Program-made: the position numbers and the translations under genes | Shown: in pieces, positions 41,498-50,545 of the stretch | Position numbering within the stretch: the first letter of the stretch is position 1 | How the letters are laid out: each line of letters starts with the position of its first letter | The notes under the pieces: generated by a model | Database searches by the model: none | What the model was told of the DNA's origin: nothing | What the model saw: the letters and a program-made list of their open reading frames with translations, nothing else | Source: Candidatus Altimarinota bacterium | GTDB lineage: Bacteria; Patescibacteriota; Gracilibacteria; UBA4473 | NCBI GenBank assembly: GCA_021734785.1 | Contig: JAIPIF010000006.1 | Location: 1-64,000 of the forward strand | Direction: 5' to 3' | Length of the DNA: 64,000 nt

Positions 41498-43105
41498 ATG
41501 CAAAACTTTTTTCATCGAATACCATTTTCTCGTTGGGAACTGGGCACGTACGGAATTCTTCTTGTTGTCCTGGGCGGGCTCTCCTGGTGGAGACTCTCGC
41601 TGGCTGCGGAAAATACGGACATGCCGCCGCCTCCTGCAAAATCCGCTTCTGCTGACACAGAAGCGCGCTTTGAAACGATCACGCCTCACATTTCTCTGAG
41701 TTTTGGTTCCCAACATTTTGTCGGACGAGTCCTCTCCAATTCTTTTGCGATGATTCATCCTCGACGAGAAGGAGTGATCAAAGATATTTTTGTCGATGTC
41801 GGGGACCGCGTCTCCGCGGGACAAACCGTCGCCACGCTACTTCCCCGCGGCGTCGAAGGCCAAAGCTCTGCGGACATTCTCCGCGCACAGGCAGAAGTCG
41901 AAAGCGCTCGACAGGCACTCCAAAACACACGATCTGTCGCCACAGAGTCCGTCGCCATGGCAGAAGAAAATCAGCGAATTCTAACCGCTTCCCAGGGAGG
42001 AGAGCGCCCCAAACTTCACCAAGAAATCGACCAGGCACAGACCGTGATTGGCCAAGAGTTGGAGCGTCTGCGGAGGATCTTTTTGGGGCCACAGACACAG
42101 CCCCAGCATGTGTCCAATCTGCCGGGATTTTTTGCAAATACTCGAAAAAAACAGCAGGTCTTCAATGACTTTCACGATCTCTGGCGAAAAAAAGAGTTAG
42201 GAATTTCACCAAACGACTTGCCGCAAGTATTTCGAAACCTTCTCTCACTCCTACAAAACGCTGAATCTCTGTATCAGACCGCTCGAAGCCCTGACGCAGA
42301 ATCCGACATGCAGACGATCCAGATGGCACAGTCACGGATTCTTGCCACGCAAGAAAAACTCGACAATGTACGTCTTGCGATTGAGACAACCGAACAAAGT
42401 CTCGTCTTGACGCAGTCCAAATCCGTCGAAGCACTGGAGCAAGCACACAATCGTCTTGAAATCGCGGAAGCGGCATATCAGGCCGTGCTAGCCAGTCAGG
42501 GACATCAAAAAATTTCTGCCCCTTTTTCTGGAACCATTGTTCGGCGACTTGCAGACGTGGGACACCAAGTGATGCCGACAAATCCGGTATTTGAAATGAC
42601 GGGAGCGCAGACGTCACTCGGAAAAAAATCCAAAGAAGAAATCCGATTTGAAGTCGATTCCGAAACACTCTCTTCTTTGGAAATTGGCACGGTTGTTTCG
42701 GTACGGCTGCCGCAAGCAAATGTCCCTTTCTCGGCCATCATCACCCGAAAAAGCAACGCGCTAGACCCCAACACCAACACTGCCGCTGTCCATGCAACCT
42801 GGCAAGACGCCACGGTACAACCCCTTCCACACAATACCCGTGTGTTGGTCCTGGTGCAGAAAGAAACCACTCCCATCCTGTCGGTTCCTTCCACCAGTCT
42901 CAAACGCAAAGGAAATGAGAATTTCCTCTGGGTGGTGGATGAAAAAGGAAATCCTCGGCATCTGGCCGTGACGATCCTCGCAGAGGATGGAGAGCTCAGT
43001 GATGTGCGGTCTCCCCTGCTGACCCTCCATTCCCAAATAATTGCCAATCCCTCTGTGCGGCTCTGGCGGGAAAGCACCCCACTCGATAACCCCGAAATAC
43101 CATGA
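41498..43105 (+). CDS. RND efflux adaptor (MFP), CusB-like position
   Basis: 535 residues from ATG 41498. Single N-terminal membrane helix (YGILLVVLGGLSWWRLSL), no lipobox. Lipoyl halves at GVIKDIFVDVGDRVSAGQTV and KISAPFSGTIVRRLADVGHQ enclose a long coiled coil; the barrel and C-terminal domain follow. Overlaps the CusA-like pump start by four bases. It would join the pump to an exit channel, but no such channel is encoded here. Confidence 0.85.
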   Translation: MQNFFHRIPFSRWELGTYGILLVVLGGLSWWRLSLAAENTDMPPPPAKSASADTEARFETITPHISLSFGSQHFVGRVLSNSFAMIHPRREGVIKDIFVDVGDRVSAGQTVATLLPRGVEGQSSADILRAQAEVESARQALQNTRSVATESVAMAEENQRILTASQGGERPKLHQEIDQAQTVIGQELERLRRIFLGPQTQPQHVSNLPGFFANTRKKQQVFNDFHDLWRKKELGISPNDLPQVFRNLLSLLQNAESLYQTARSPDAESDMQTIQMAQSRILATQEKLDNVRLAIETTEQSLVLTQSKSVEALEQAHNRLEIAEAAYQAVLASQGHQKISAPFSGTIVRRLADVGHQVMPTNPVFEMTGAQTSLGKKSKEEIRFEVDSETLSSLEIGTVVSVRLPQANVPFSAIITRKSNALDPNTNTAAVHATWQDATVQPLPHNTRVLVLVQKETTPILSVPSTSLKRKGNENFLWVVDEKGNPRHLAVTILAEDGELSDVRSPLLTLHSQIIANPSVRLWRESTPLDNPEIP

Positions 43106-46100
43106 TCAAGCAATGGATTTCGGCTGCGATTCAGAACCGATTTTTGACCTTTCTTCTCTGCGGAGCGCTGGTAGGAGGAAGTTTTTTGGCGCTGCGGCAA
43201 ACGCCCGTCGATGCGATTCCCGATCTCTCGGAAAACCAGGTCATCGTGATGACCTCCTGGCCCGGACAGTCGCCGCAAAACATCGAAAATCAAATTACCT
43301 ACCCCATCACCGTCGGAATGCAAGGACTGCCTGATGTCCGGGCGGTCCGCAGCAGTTCGATGCTGGGGGTATCGATGGTGACGGTTATTTTCAAAGACTC
43401 GACCGATCTCTATTTTGCTCGAGATCGAGTCGCTGAACGGCTGGCAATTATTCGAAACCAGCTTCCCCCAGGCGTGATGCCGATGCTCGGGCCAGATGCC
43501 ACAGGAATTGGGCATATTTTTATGTACACCCTCGAATCAGAGGAAAAATCGCTGACAGAGCTCCGATCGATTCAGGATTTTCAAGTACGGTATGCCCTGC
43601 AAGGATTGCCCGGCGTGGCAGAAGTCGCCTCTGTGGGGGGATACCTCCGCACGTACCAGATCGTCCTTGATCCCCTGAAACTCGATCAACATCAGATTTC
43701 TGTTTCGACGGTGGTAGAAAAAATAAAAATGGCCAATAACAATGTCTCCGGGAATGTCCTGGAGTATGGCCAGCGAGAAATCGCCGTGCAGGGACTCGGG
43801 TTTTTTGAATCCCCGCAGGAGATCGAGTATCTGGTGCTGGGCAAACAAGCCGACGGCATGCCGCTGCTGGTTTCTGATCTGGGAACCGTACGCACTGGTG
43901 GCGCTCCTCGACGTGGGATTCTGGCGGATGCCGAAGGGGAAAAGGTCGGCGGCATCGTGGTGATGCGGTACGGACAAAATCCCCTTGCGGTGATTGAGTC
44001 TGTCAAAGCTTCTATTCAAAAACTGCCGCTCCCTGACGACGTAAAAATTGTTCCGTTTTATGATCGTACAGAACTGATCCAAAACTCCATTCGCACGCTC
44101 CGCGATGTCCTGCTCCAAATGCTGGCAATTACGGCGGTGGTGCTCTGGTTTTTCTTGCTCAACGGACGCGCGACATTTCTGACCGTGGGGGCTCTGATTT
44201 TTGGAGTCTTGTTGACCTTTCTCTGGATGTGGGTGTTCAAAATTCCTTCCAACATCATGAGCCTGGGAGGCATCGCGATTGCCATCGGGACGATGGTAGA
44301 TTCGGCGATTGTCGTGACAGAAAATGCCTATCAGCGCCTGCGGAAAACAACCGAACACACCATTGCCGCACGATTTCAGGCGGTAAAAGCCGCCACCCTG
44401 GAAGTCGGCCCACCGCTGGTGTTTGCGATTCTCATTATCTGCTTTTCTTTTCTGCCGATTTTTGCGCTCGAGGGCATGGAAGGAAAGCTCTTTCGTCCAC
44501 TCGCGTTTACCAATATTTTTGCCATGCTGAGCGCGCTGATCGCCGCAATATTTTTTATTCCGGCCTTTTGTGTGCATTTTTTGAAAGGTCCTTTCAAAAG
44601 CGATAAACAGATTCCGCTGGTGCGTTTTTTTCAGCGTCACTATCGTCCACTCTTGCGACAATGTCTGCAAAAACCCAAACGCGTCTTTCTCATTTTGGGC
44701 GGACTCGTCGCACTCACGGCGGTTGGCGCCAGTCAGATCGGCAATGAATTTATGCCACCGCTGGACGAGGGCACGATCATGTACATGCCGATGACTGTCC
44801 CCGATGTTTCGGAACGACAGGCTCGCGATTTATTGATCGAGACGAACAAAATTTTTGCTCAAATGCCGGAAGTCGAAAGCGTCGTCGGCAAAGCCGGTCG
44901 AGCCGACACGGCGACAGACCCGGCGCCTCTGGCGATGATCGAAACCTTCATCACACTCAAACCGAAATCCGAATGGCGACCCGGTATGACCAAGGAAAAA
45001 CTGATCCAGGAGATGAGTCGCAAAGCCCAATTCCCTAACCTCTGGAACGGATTTACCCAGCCCATCATCGGCCGCATCGACATGGTGTCAACGGGGATCC
45101 GATCGGAAGTGGGAATCAAAATTTTCGGAGAGGATTCCGCGCAACTGGAGTCTCTGGCCATCGAGGTGGAACGTCTCATGCTGTCCATTCCCGGTGCTAC
45201 GGGCGTGGTGGCGATTCGAACCTCCGGACTGAAGTATCTTGATATTGAACTGGACGAAGAAGCGCTCGCGCTCCATGGAATCCCAAAACACGAACTCCTG
45301 CACGTGATCGACGTAGGGATTGGCGGAAAAACCATTGGTGAAACGATCCAGGGACGAGAGCAGTACGACATCGCCGTGCGATTTCAACGACCGTTTCGAG
45401 AAGATATTGCCGACATTTCTTCTTTTCCCATTCAGACCGCCGCAGGGACGATGGTTCCTCTGTCCGCCGTGGCAGATGTCACCGTCCACGATGGCCCCGC
45501 GGTCCTCCACAGTGAAGATGGTCGTCTCCGGGGAACAGTGCAGATGGATGTCTCGGGACGCGATCTGGGAGGATTTATTGGCGAGGCCCGACGGCATTTG
45601 AAGACAAATCTGGAACTCCCAGAAGGATACGTACTGGAATTTGATGGACAGTACAAAAATCAGATCCGTGCCAGTCAAAAACTCAGCTGGGTCGTCCCCG
45701 CGGTGATTGCGGTGATTTTTCTTATTCTGTACCTGGCCTACAAAGACCTGGGACTCGTCTCCATCGTGATGCTCGCGATTCCGCTGAGTCTGATCGGGGG
45801 CATTGCTGCCCTGTGGCTGGCCCAGTACAATTTTTCTGTCGCGGTGTGGGTGGGCTTTATTGCGCTCTTTGGCAACGCCGTCGAAACGGGCGTCGTGATT
45901 GTTTTGTATTTGGAAAATGCTCTCAAAGAAAAGCTCAAAACCGCGCACATTCTGACAAAATCACTCGTACACGAAGCCATTTTGGAAGGCGCTACCCGAC
46001 GACTCCGCCCGATACTGATGACGGGATTTACGTCCATTCTCGGGCTCCTGCCGATGCTGATCACCACCGGTACCGGTGCGGAACTCCAAAAACCACTGGC

Positions 46101-46200
46101 TGTCGTGGTCGTCGGCGGGCTAATAACCTCAATAACGGCAACCCTCTTGGTCATTCCGATCCTTTTTGACTGGATCCGGAGCCGGCGAATCTTGTCATAA
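43102..46200 (+). CDS. cusA: CusA/CzcA-family heavy-metal RND pump
   Basis: 1032 residues, heavy-metal branch: TPVDAIPDLSENQVIVMTSW, VRAVRSSSMLGVSMVTVIF, GTMVDSAIVVTENAYQRLRK. The three Met that hold Cu(I)/Ag(I) in E. coli CusA (M573, M623, M672) have equivalents in IMYMPMTVPDVS, PLAMIETFITLKP and GRIDMVSTGIRS, so a monovalent copper/silver pump is more likely than a Zn/Co pump. Encoded with its adaptor and small metal-binding proteins. Confidence 0.9.
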   Translation: MIKQWISAAIQNRFLTFLLCGALVGGSFLALRQTPVDAIPDLSENQVIVMTSWPGQSPQNIENQITYPITVGMQGLPDVRAVRSSSMLGVSMVTVIFKDSTDLYFARDRVAERLAIIRNQLPPGVMPMLGPDATGIGHIFMYTLESEEKSLTELRSIQDFQVRYALQGLPGVAEVASVGGYLRTYQIVLDPLKLDQHQISVSTVVEKIKMANNNVSGNVLEYGQREIAVQGLGFFESPQEIEYLVLGKQADGMPLLVSDLGTVRTGGAPRRGILADAEGEKVGGIVVMRYGQNPLAVIESVKASIQKLPLPDDVKIVPFYDRTELIQNSIRTLRDVLLQMLAITAVVLWFFLLNGRATFLTVGALIFGVLLTFLWMWVFKIPSNIMSLGGIAIAIGTMVDSAIVVTENAYQRLRKTTEHTIAARFQAVKAATLEVGPPLVFAILIICFSFLPIFALEGMEGKLFRPLAFTNIFAMLSALIAAIFFIPAFCVHFLKGPFKSDKQIPLVRFFQRHYRPLLRQCLQKPKRVFLILGGLVALTAVGASQIGNEFMPPLDEGTIMYMPMTVPDVSERQARDLLIETNKIFAQMPEVESVVGKAGRADTATDPAPLAMIETFITLKPKSEWRPGMTKEKLIQEMSRKAQFPNLWNGFTQPIIGRIDMVSTGIRSEVGIKIFGEDSAQLESLAIEVERLMLSIPGATGVVAIRTSGLKYLDIELDEEALALHGIPKHELLHVIDVGIGGKTIGETIQGREQYDIAVRFQRPFREDIADISSFPIQTAAGTMVPLSAVADVTVHDGPAVLHSEDGRLRGTVQMDVSGRDLGGFIGEARRHLKTNLELPEGYVLEFDGQYKNQIRASQKLSWVVPAVIAVIFLILYLAYKDLGLVSIVMLAIPLSLIGGIAALWLAQYNFSVAVWVGFIALFGNAVETGVVIVLYLENALKEKLKTAHILTKSLVHEAILEGATRRLRPILMTGFTSILGLLPMLITTGTGAELQKPLAVVVVGGLITSITATLLVIPILFDWIRSRRILS

Positions 46201-46221
46201 TCTTTCTTTTAAAAACATCTC

Positions 46222-46680
46222 ATGAAAAAATTGTTCTCAATTTCGGCACTCGGTGCTCTCGCAACCATGGTTGCGGGAGCACTGCATCTGGGGGTGGAAG
46301 TCCCCAGTCATGCTTCCCTCCTCCCGCATGTCCTCCTTTTTGGAGTTGGTGGCGGGGTACAGATTTTCTTGGGGTGGCGCTGGTGGCAAGGGGCACCAAA
46401 ACCGTCACTCCTGGCCACAGTCAACGGCGGCTTGGCATTTCTGTGGCTGATCACTCGTTTTTTTCTTCCACCTTTTGTCAGCGCTGCAGAACCCATTTCC
46501 CTGATCGGAGGAATTCTTTTTGGGCTCGAAATCTTTGCGCTCCTGGCACTGGTTCCCCGGAAACGACAGATGGTGACGGGGATCATTGCGGCTCTGGCAT
46601 TGTATGGTTTTGGGATGATCGGACAGCAAGCTTTTCCACAGTTTGTCCAAACAGTATCGCAGGGTCATCACGCTCACTAA
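46222..46680 (+). CDS. Four-helix membrane protein of the copper island
   Basis: 152 residues, helices at about 5-25, 35-52, 65-85 and 92-135. The N-terminus could be a cleavable signal. A C-terminal QGHHAH and an early HLGVEVPSHASLLPH give His-rich ends. Starts 21 bases after cusA, same strand, so probably co-transcribed; function not known. Confidence 0.6.
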   Translation: MKKLFSISALGALATMVAGALHLGVEVPSHASLLPHVLLFGVGGGVQIFLGWRWWQGAPKPSLLATVNGGLAFLWLITRFFLPPFVSAAEPISLIGGILFGLEIFALLALVPRKRQMVTGIIAALALYGFGMIGQQAFPQFVQTVSQGHHAH

Positions 46681-46690
46681 TTTTTTTCTC

Positions 46691-47230
46691 ATGAAAACAG
46701 ACTACCCAAACACCCAGTGCTTTGAAATAAAGCAAAGCACCCTCCGCCTGCTACTCAAGATTCTTTTGCTGGAAATCTGCATCGTGCTCCTGCATTTGCT
46801 GGTACAAAACATCACGCGTCTCCCGGAAGTACATCAGCAATTTATGGAACATAGTTCCTGGGGGATTTTTGAACTTGCTTTTTTTCACCTGCTCAACACG
46901 GCCGGCATTTTTATTCTTTTTGTACGATGGCACACGACACAGTACTTTATTACGCCCAAAGAAATTCTCATCTTTCGGGGCATTTTTTCCAAGAAAACCT
47001 CTCGCTACGATATCCGCGGGATTCAGTCGGCAGAAGTGTCTCAGAGCCTCGTAGGGAGGCTTTTTAATTATGGAACCCTTCAGGTAGAAAACCCCTTGCT
47101 CAAAACAAATGTGACCCTCAAAAATATTGCCAAGCCCCAATTTTACATTTCAGCGCTCGAACGATATCGTCAAAAAGCACTCCAAGAAATGCCACTCACA
47201 AATGTCATTCCCCAGCCAAAAAATGCCTAA
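46691..47230 (+). CDS. Membrane protein with bacterial PH (YdbS-like) domain
   Basis: 179 residues from ATG 46691. Two N-terminal helices (LLKILLLEICIVLLHLLV; LAFFHLLNTAGIFILFV), then YFITPKEILIFRGIFSKKTSRYD...LVGRLFNYGTLQVENP, the classic bPH2/DUF304 domain. Its end overlaps the start of the permease gene by eight bases, showing translational coupling. Such domains bind membranes or scaffold; no specific role known here. Confidence 0.75.
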   Translation: MKTDYPNTQCFEIKQSTLRLLLKILLLEICIVLLHLLVQNITRLPEVHQQFMEHSSWGIFELAFFHLLNTAGIFILFVRWHTTQYFITPKEILIFRGIFSKKTSRYDIRGIQSAEVSQSLVGRLFNYGTLQVENPLLKTNVTLKNIAKPQFYISALERYRQKALQEMPLTNVIPQPKNA

Positions 47231-48314
47231 TCATTCACACCATCACTCGCAAGAGCAAAACGATGCCGAGGCCCCCTGTCCCAGCTGCCAGGTCAAACGA
47301 CGGTTTGACTGGCTGCTGTGGGGCTCGTTGACGATTGTGGCACTGGGATATGGCGCTTCTTTTTTTGGGGAATCCTTGGTGGCCCTTTCTCCTCTGCTAG
47401 AAACCTTTGCCGACGCAACAGCTTCGCTGCTCAATAAAATGTGGTGGGGACTGCTGTTGGGGCTTTTGTTTGTAGGTTTTTTGGCAAAAATTCCGCAGGA
47501 ATTTGTCATGGCCGTCCTCGGAAAACCCGGAACCAAAACGGGAATTTTTCGGGCGGCTACTAGTGGCGTGCTCCTCGATCTCTGTTCCCATGGAATTCTC
47601 GTCGTCGGGATGCAGCTCTACAAACGCGGTGCGAGTCTGGGGCAGGTGATGGCCTTTTTGATTGCCAGTCCCTGGAATTCCCTTTCGCTCACGCTGATTC
47701 TCTGGGCACTGGTGGGATTTCAGTGGATGATCACGTTTCTCCTGCTGTCATTGGTCATGGCAATTCTTTCTGGGTTTTTCTTTGACAGGCTGGTGAAACA
47801 AAAGGTCCTGCCCCCCAATCCGAATGCGCGAGAACTGCCCGAAAATTTTCATTTCTGGGCAGAAGCCCGAGCCGCCTGGCGTCAGTTTTCTTTTTCAAAA
47901 GGTTTTGGCGCTGATCTGCTCCACACTGCCTGGCGCGAATCGCGCATGATTTTGCGGTGGATTTTTTTGGGAATCGTGCTGGCCGGACTCTTGCGAACCT
48001 TTTTGAGCCCCGAGGCCTTTCAGACGGTTTTTGGTCCCACGATGGCGGGACTGGGATTGACCGTACTGGTCGCCACGATTTTGGAGGTCTGCAGTGAAGG
48101 ATCCACCCCGATTGCGGCAGATATCCTGACGCGAGCAAAAGCCCCTGGAAATGCCTTTGGATTTCTGATGGCGGGTGTCTCCACGGACTACACCGAAATT
48201 GCTGCGCTCAAAGAAACCACCAAACGCTGGAAAATCGCACTCTTTTTGCCGCTGGTCACCCTGCCGCAGATCATTTTAATTGCCTGGATTCTCAACCAGG
48301 TATCGCTGACGTGA
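47223..48314 (+). CDS. DUF318/ArsP-like permease
   Basis: 363 residues from ATG 47223. His-rich start (MPNHSHHHSQEQNDAE) with CPSCQVK, a likely metal-binding tail, then eight or more membrane helices in two inverted halves (SGVLLDLCSHGILVVGMQLYKRG, FLIASPWNSLSLTL; EVCSEGSTPIAADILTRA, GVSTDYTEIAALKET). The family includes ArsP, which exports organoarsenicals, but many members lie beside copper or mercury genes. Last gene of the copper island. Confidence 0.75.
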   Translation: MPNHSHHHSQEQNDAEAPCPSCQVKRRFDWLLWGSLTIVALGYGASFFGESLVALSPLLETFADATASLLNKMWWGLLLGLLFVGFLAKIPQEFVMAVLGKPGTKTGIFRAATSGVLLDLCSHGILVVGMQLYKRGASLGQVMAFLIASPWNSLSLTLILWALVGFQWMITFLLLSLVMAILSGFFFDRLVKQKVLPPNPNARELPENFHFWAEARAAWRQFSFSKGFGADLLHTAWRESRMILRWIFLGIVLAGLLRTFLSPEAFQTVFGPTMAGLGLTVLVATILEVCSEGSTPIAADILTRAKAPGNAFGFLMAGVSTDYTEIAALKETTKRWKIALFLPLVTLPQIILIAWILNQVSLT

Positions 48315-48373
48315 TTTTTTTTAAATTCAAAATCCCAACTGAGGATCGGGTGATTCAAACGTCTCTTAAAAAT

Positions 48374-48418
48374 TGGTTGCGGGGGGAGGATTTGAACCTC
48401 CGACCTTCGGGTTATGAG
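48374..48418 (-). pseudogene. 3' half of an initiator tRNA (fMet, CAT)
   Basis: On the minus strand the sequence from CTCATAACCCGAAGG through the T-arm GGAGGTTCAAATCCTCC to CCCCGCAACCA matches bacterial tRNA-fMet from the anticodon loop to CCA. Upstream (48419-48480) there is no matching 5' half; the preceding bases do not pair with CCCGA or with the acceptor strand. It is therefore a broken tRNA: an integration scar, another tail copy, or an assembly joint. The flank 48,419-48,567 holds nothing else recognisable. Confidence 0.75.
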
Positions 48419-48567
48419 GCCGGGAATCCGATCCAAAACCCTGTTAAGTCCGTTCTACCAAAGGGATAAGAGGAATTGCGATTTTTATTTTGCCCAGAAA
48501 TGTGTGACCTTCGGGCACCGGAAATGCTAATGGGAAATTCTGGCGATGTCAAACCTTAATTTTTCGA

Positions 48568-49095
48568 CTAAAGAAACAATTTTAGGATAGCACTTACAAC
48601 CCAAATGATGTGCGTGTTTTCTGTGTAATAGCTGGAAAGATAGTCTGGGTCCTCTACTGTAGCTTTATGATGCCGAACATAAGCATCTTTGATGTCACAA
48701 AATATTGGATGAACCTCAATTTGATAATGATCTAATCGACTTAGGGCTAAGTGTAAAAGATCGGTTTCATCAGTACCACCAGAAATCTCTATTACAAAGT
48801 TTCTTTTTTCTTTAATCGCTCGCTCTGTCATTGCTAAGCCAATTTCATTTACGACTTCCTTAAAATCTTCATATTTTGCTTCTTTGTTTGGCCGGATTTT
48901 CATAAAAATCTCATTTGCATCAATCACAGCATACTCTTTGGGGAGGTTTTCTTTTCTATAAGTTGTTTTCCCTGAACCAGGACCACCAGTGAGAATAGCA
49001 CACCTTGGTTTTTCTTCCTTCGGAATAGATTCTTCCGTTAAAAAGAAATCAATAACGTTGTTGTAATCGTCAATATTTTTGTGTGTCTTATTCAT
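48568..49095 (-). CDS. Zeta-toxin-like P-loop kinase
   Basis: 175 residues. Walker A GGPGSGKTT at about residues 37-45, followed by YAVIDANEIFMKIRP and NFVIEISGGTDETD, the layout of zeta-toxin/UDP-GlcNAc-kinase proteins, with the phosphoryl-acceptor Asp in VIDANE. Zeta toxins poison cell-wall synthesis; here no epsilon-type antitoxin gene is adjacent, so it could be a solitary toxin or a housekeeping kinase. AT-rich, unlike the genes to its left. The next 230 bases hold no gene. Confidence 0.65.
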   Translation of the reverse strand: MNKTHKNIDDYNNVIDFFLTEESIPKEEKPRCAILTGGPGSGKTTYRKENLPKEYAVIDANEIFMKIRPNKEAKYEDFKEVVNEIGLAMTERAIKEKRNFVIEISGGTDETDLLHLALSRLDHYQIEVHPIFCDIKDAYVRHHKATVEDPDYLSSYYTENTHIIWVVSAILKLFL

Positions 49096-49323
49096 GTGAG
49101 TATTGGTAATTCATTTTGATACTACCAGAAAAGAAGACTTCAGAATATTACTTTTCATTAAAGGAGAATAATTTTCCACAGAAATTGTTTTGCCGGTTGT
49201 AAGCCCTCTGCTATATGCAGACCCCTTACTTCCCCTGGACAGGGCCTGACTATCCCTGATTACTTTTCTTAACCCAAATATTTCACTGTTTTTCCGGGGT
49301 TCTTATTTCTTAGCCAACTCACC

Positions 49324-49539
49324 ATGAGACAGGTTGTTCTGAAAAAGCAACTGACAGGTGATGATATCGACATTGGCAAAGGCGCAATTGTACTATTGGA
49401 AAAAGCAACACCACCCATTATCGGATTTCTTCGGCTTCGGTATCTCGATGATCCAGATTGTCTGGAAGGAGACATTGATTTTTTATTTTTATTTGAGGGA
49501 AGCGGATTGAGTGAGAAAGATTATTTGAGAAGGTTTTGA
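49324..49539 (+). CDS. Short hypothetical protein
   Basis: 71 residues: MRQVVLKKQLTGDDIDIGKG, then a hydrophobic middle and an acidic end DIDFLFLFEGSGLSEKDYLR. No family recognised. A good terminator hairpin follows 11 bases after the stop, which supports a real transcript. Confidence 0.4.
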   Translation: MRQVVLKKQLTGDDIDIGKGAIVLLEKATPPIIGFLRLRYLDDPDCLEGDIDFLFLFEGSGLSEKDYLRRF

Positions 49540-49549
49540 TTTAACTGCA

Positions 49550-49582
49550 AAAAGGGGGAGGATTAATCCCCTCCCCCCTTAT
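49550..49582 (+). terminator. Terminator hairpin
   Basis: AAGGGGGAGGAT-TA-ATCCCCTCCCCCCTT, a long G/C stem followed by ATTATTT. Confidence 0.7.
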
Positions 49583-49706
49583 TATTTCTAATACATAATC
49601 GTTTGTTGAGGTTATCAGCTTTCTTCATAAACTCCCGTTGGTTTGGTTTTGACTATTGTATGGGAGTTAATCTACTATTGAAGAGTTCATTTATTATACA
49701 TATCTA

Positions 49707-50273
49707 ATGGTGATAGCTCTTATTGTCCTTATAATTTTTACAGGGCTTTTAATTCCGTATACTACAAGATTACAAGCAACAACATTAAATTTGGGAAAAA
49801 ATGTTGGTGAATTGATTTTAGATGTTGATAAAACAAAAGAGAATATCCAAGCAGAAGCTATAAAGCGAAAAGGTAAAACTAATTTCGTCACTAATCTCAA
49901 ACTTTCCTCTCTCTCAAAAAGAGGAGTACAGGATATTATTACCCCACCACTGCAATCTCATAGAAATGTTTTGCTGCCGTTACTTATCATCACGGTTTTT
50001 ATTCTTAGCTTAAAAATAACAGTGTGGTATTGGGGTCTATTAATTGTTGTTGCAACTCTATTTTTTGGTTCAATTTGTGGAAGGTTTATGCCAAAAGAGA
50101 ACTCATTGTACTTTGTAAATATTATTAAAAAGTACCTGCATCGAAAAATGGTACTAAAAACAAAAAAAGGGAATACTGAACAGGCTCAATTTATTAAAGA
50201 AATTATTCGTGCCATAGATTTTCGTATTCAAATGAAAGACCTAGGTATCTTCAAGAATCATGATTGCTTGTAA
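49707..50273 (+). CDS. Membrane protein, unknown
   Basis: 188 residues. One N-terminal helix (MVIALIVLIIFTGLLIPY), a soluble Lys/Asn-rich segment, then a hydrophobic pair (LPLLIITVFILSLKITVWYWGLLIVVATLFFGSIC) and a basic soluble tail. No family recognised. Codon use is AT-rich. It ends 74 bases before the tRNA-Pro fragment, on the outer side of the integrated element. Confidence 0.5.
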   Translation: MVIALIVLIIFTGLLIPYTTRLQATTLNLGKNVGELILDVDKTKENIQAEAIKRKGKTNFVTNLKLSSLSKRGVQDIITPPLQSHRNVLLPLLIITVFILSLKITVWYWGLLIVVATLFFGSICGRFMPKENSLYFVNIIKKYLHRKMVLKTKKGNTEQAQFIKEIIRAIDFRIQMKDLGIFKNHDCL

Positions 50274-50295
50274 ACAATAAATTGATAATAAAAAA

Positions 50296-50322
50296 AGGGC
50301 TTGCAAATAGCTTGCAAACCCT
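50296..50322 (+). terminator. Inverted repeat built from TTGCAA, probable terminator
   Basis: AAGGGCTTGCAA-ATAGC-TTGCAAACCCTT, preceded by seven A. It ends the membrane-protein gene. It also contains two CTTGCAAA units 11 bases apart, which recur on the other side of the att fragment. Confidence 0.55.
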
Positions 50323-50346
50323 TCTATAGATTCTCTGTATCCTTTG

Positions 50347-50392
50347 TCGGAGTGGGGAGATTTGAACTCCCGACCTCTTGACCCCCAGTCAC
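50347..50392 (-). pseudogene. tRNA-Pro (GGG) 3' fragment, probable attachment site
   Basis: On the minus strand TGACTGGGGGTCAAGAGGTC, T-arm GGGAGTTCAAATCTCCC and CACTCCGA match tRNA-Pro from the anticodon stem (loop CTGGGGG) to the discriminator; CCA is not encoded, as is usual in Bacteroidetes. The 5' half is absent. The integrase gene lies 154 bases away, the classic layout of a tRNA-integrated element: this is the scar end, and the restored tRNA should be at the far end beyond the window. Confidence 0.8.
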
Positions 50393-50495
50393 CAATTTTT
50401 TGAATTTGTTCAAACCCTTCTGATTTTAATCGTCTGTAAATAAGCATTAAAAGCGCTTTATAAGTTCAGATGAATTCAGATTATTTGTATCTTTG

Positions 50496-50530
50496 CTTGC
50501 AAACTGCTTGCAAATTTTCGGATTTGCAAA
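50496..50530 (+). repeat. TTGCAAA repeats in front of the integrase gene
   Basis: CTTGCAAA at 50496 and 50507 (11 bases apart, one helical turn) and TTTGCAAA at 50523. The same 11-base-spaced pair is at 50300/50311. They may be arm-type sites for the integrase or operator sites for its gene, whose ATG is 15 bases on. Confidence 0.5.
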
Positions 50531-50545
50531 CGAATTTTTAAGATT

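Noticed and set aside
48374-48480. Complete tRNA with an intron or class II arm
   Set aside because: No 5' strand pairs with the acceptor or anticodon stem in the upstream 100 bases, and bacterial tRNA introns interrupt the anticodon loop differently.
48568-49095. Toxin-antitoxin pair
   Set aside because: Only the kinase-like gene is seen; no adjacent antitoxin frame.
50347-50392. tRNA-Asp fragment (GTC within the loop region)
   Set aside because: Placing GTC as anticodon puts G at position 33; the CTGGGGG loop with TCAAG stem fits tRNA-Pro(GGG).
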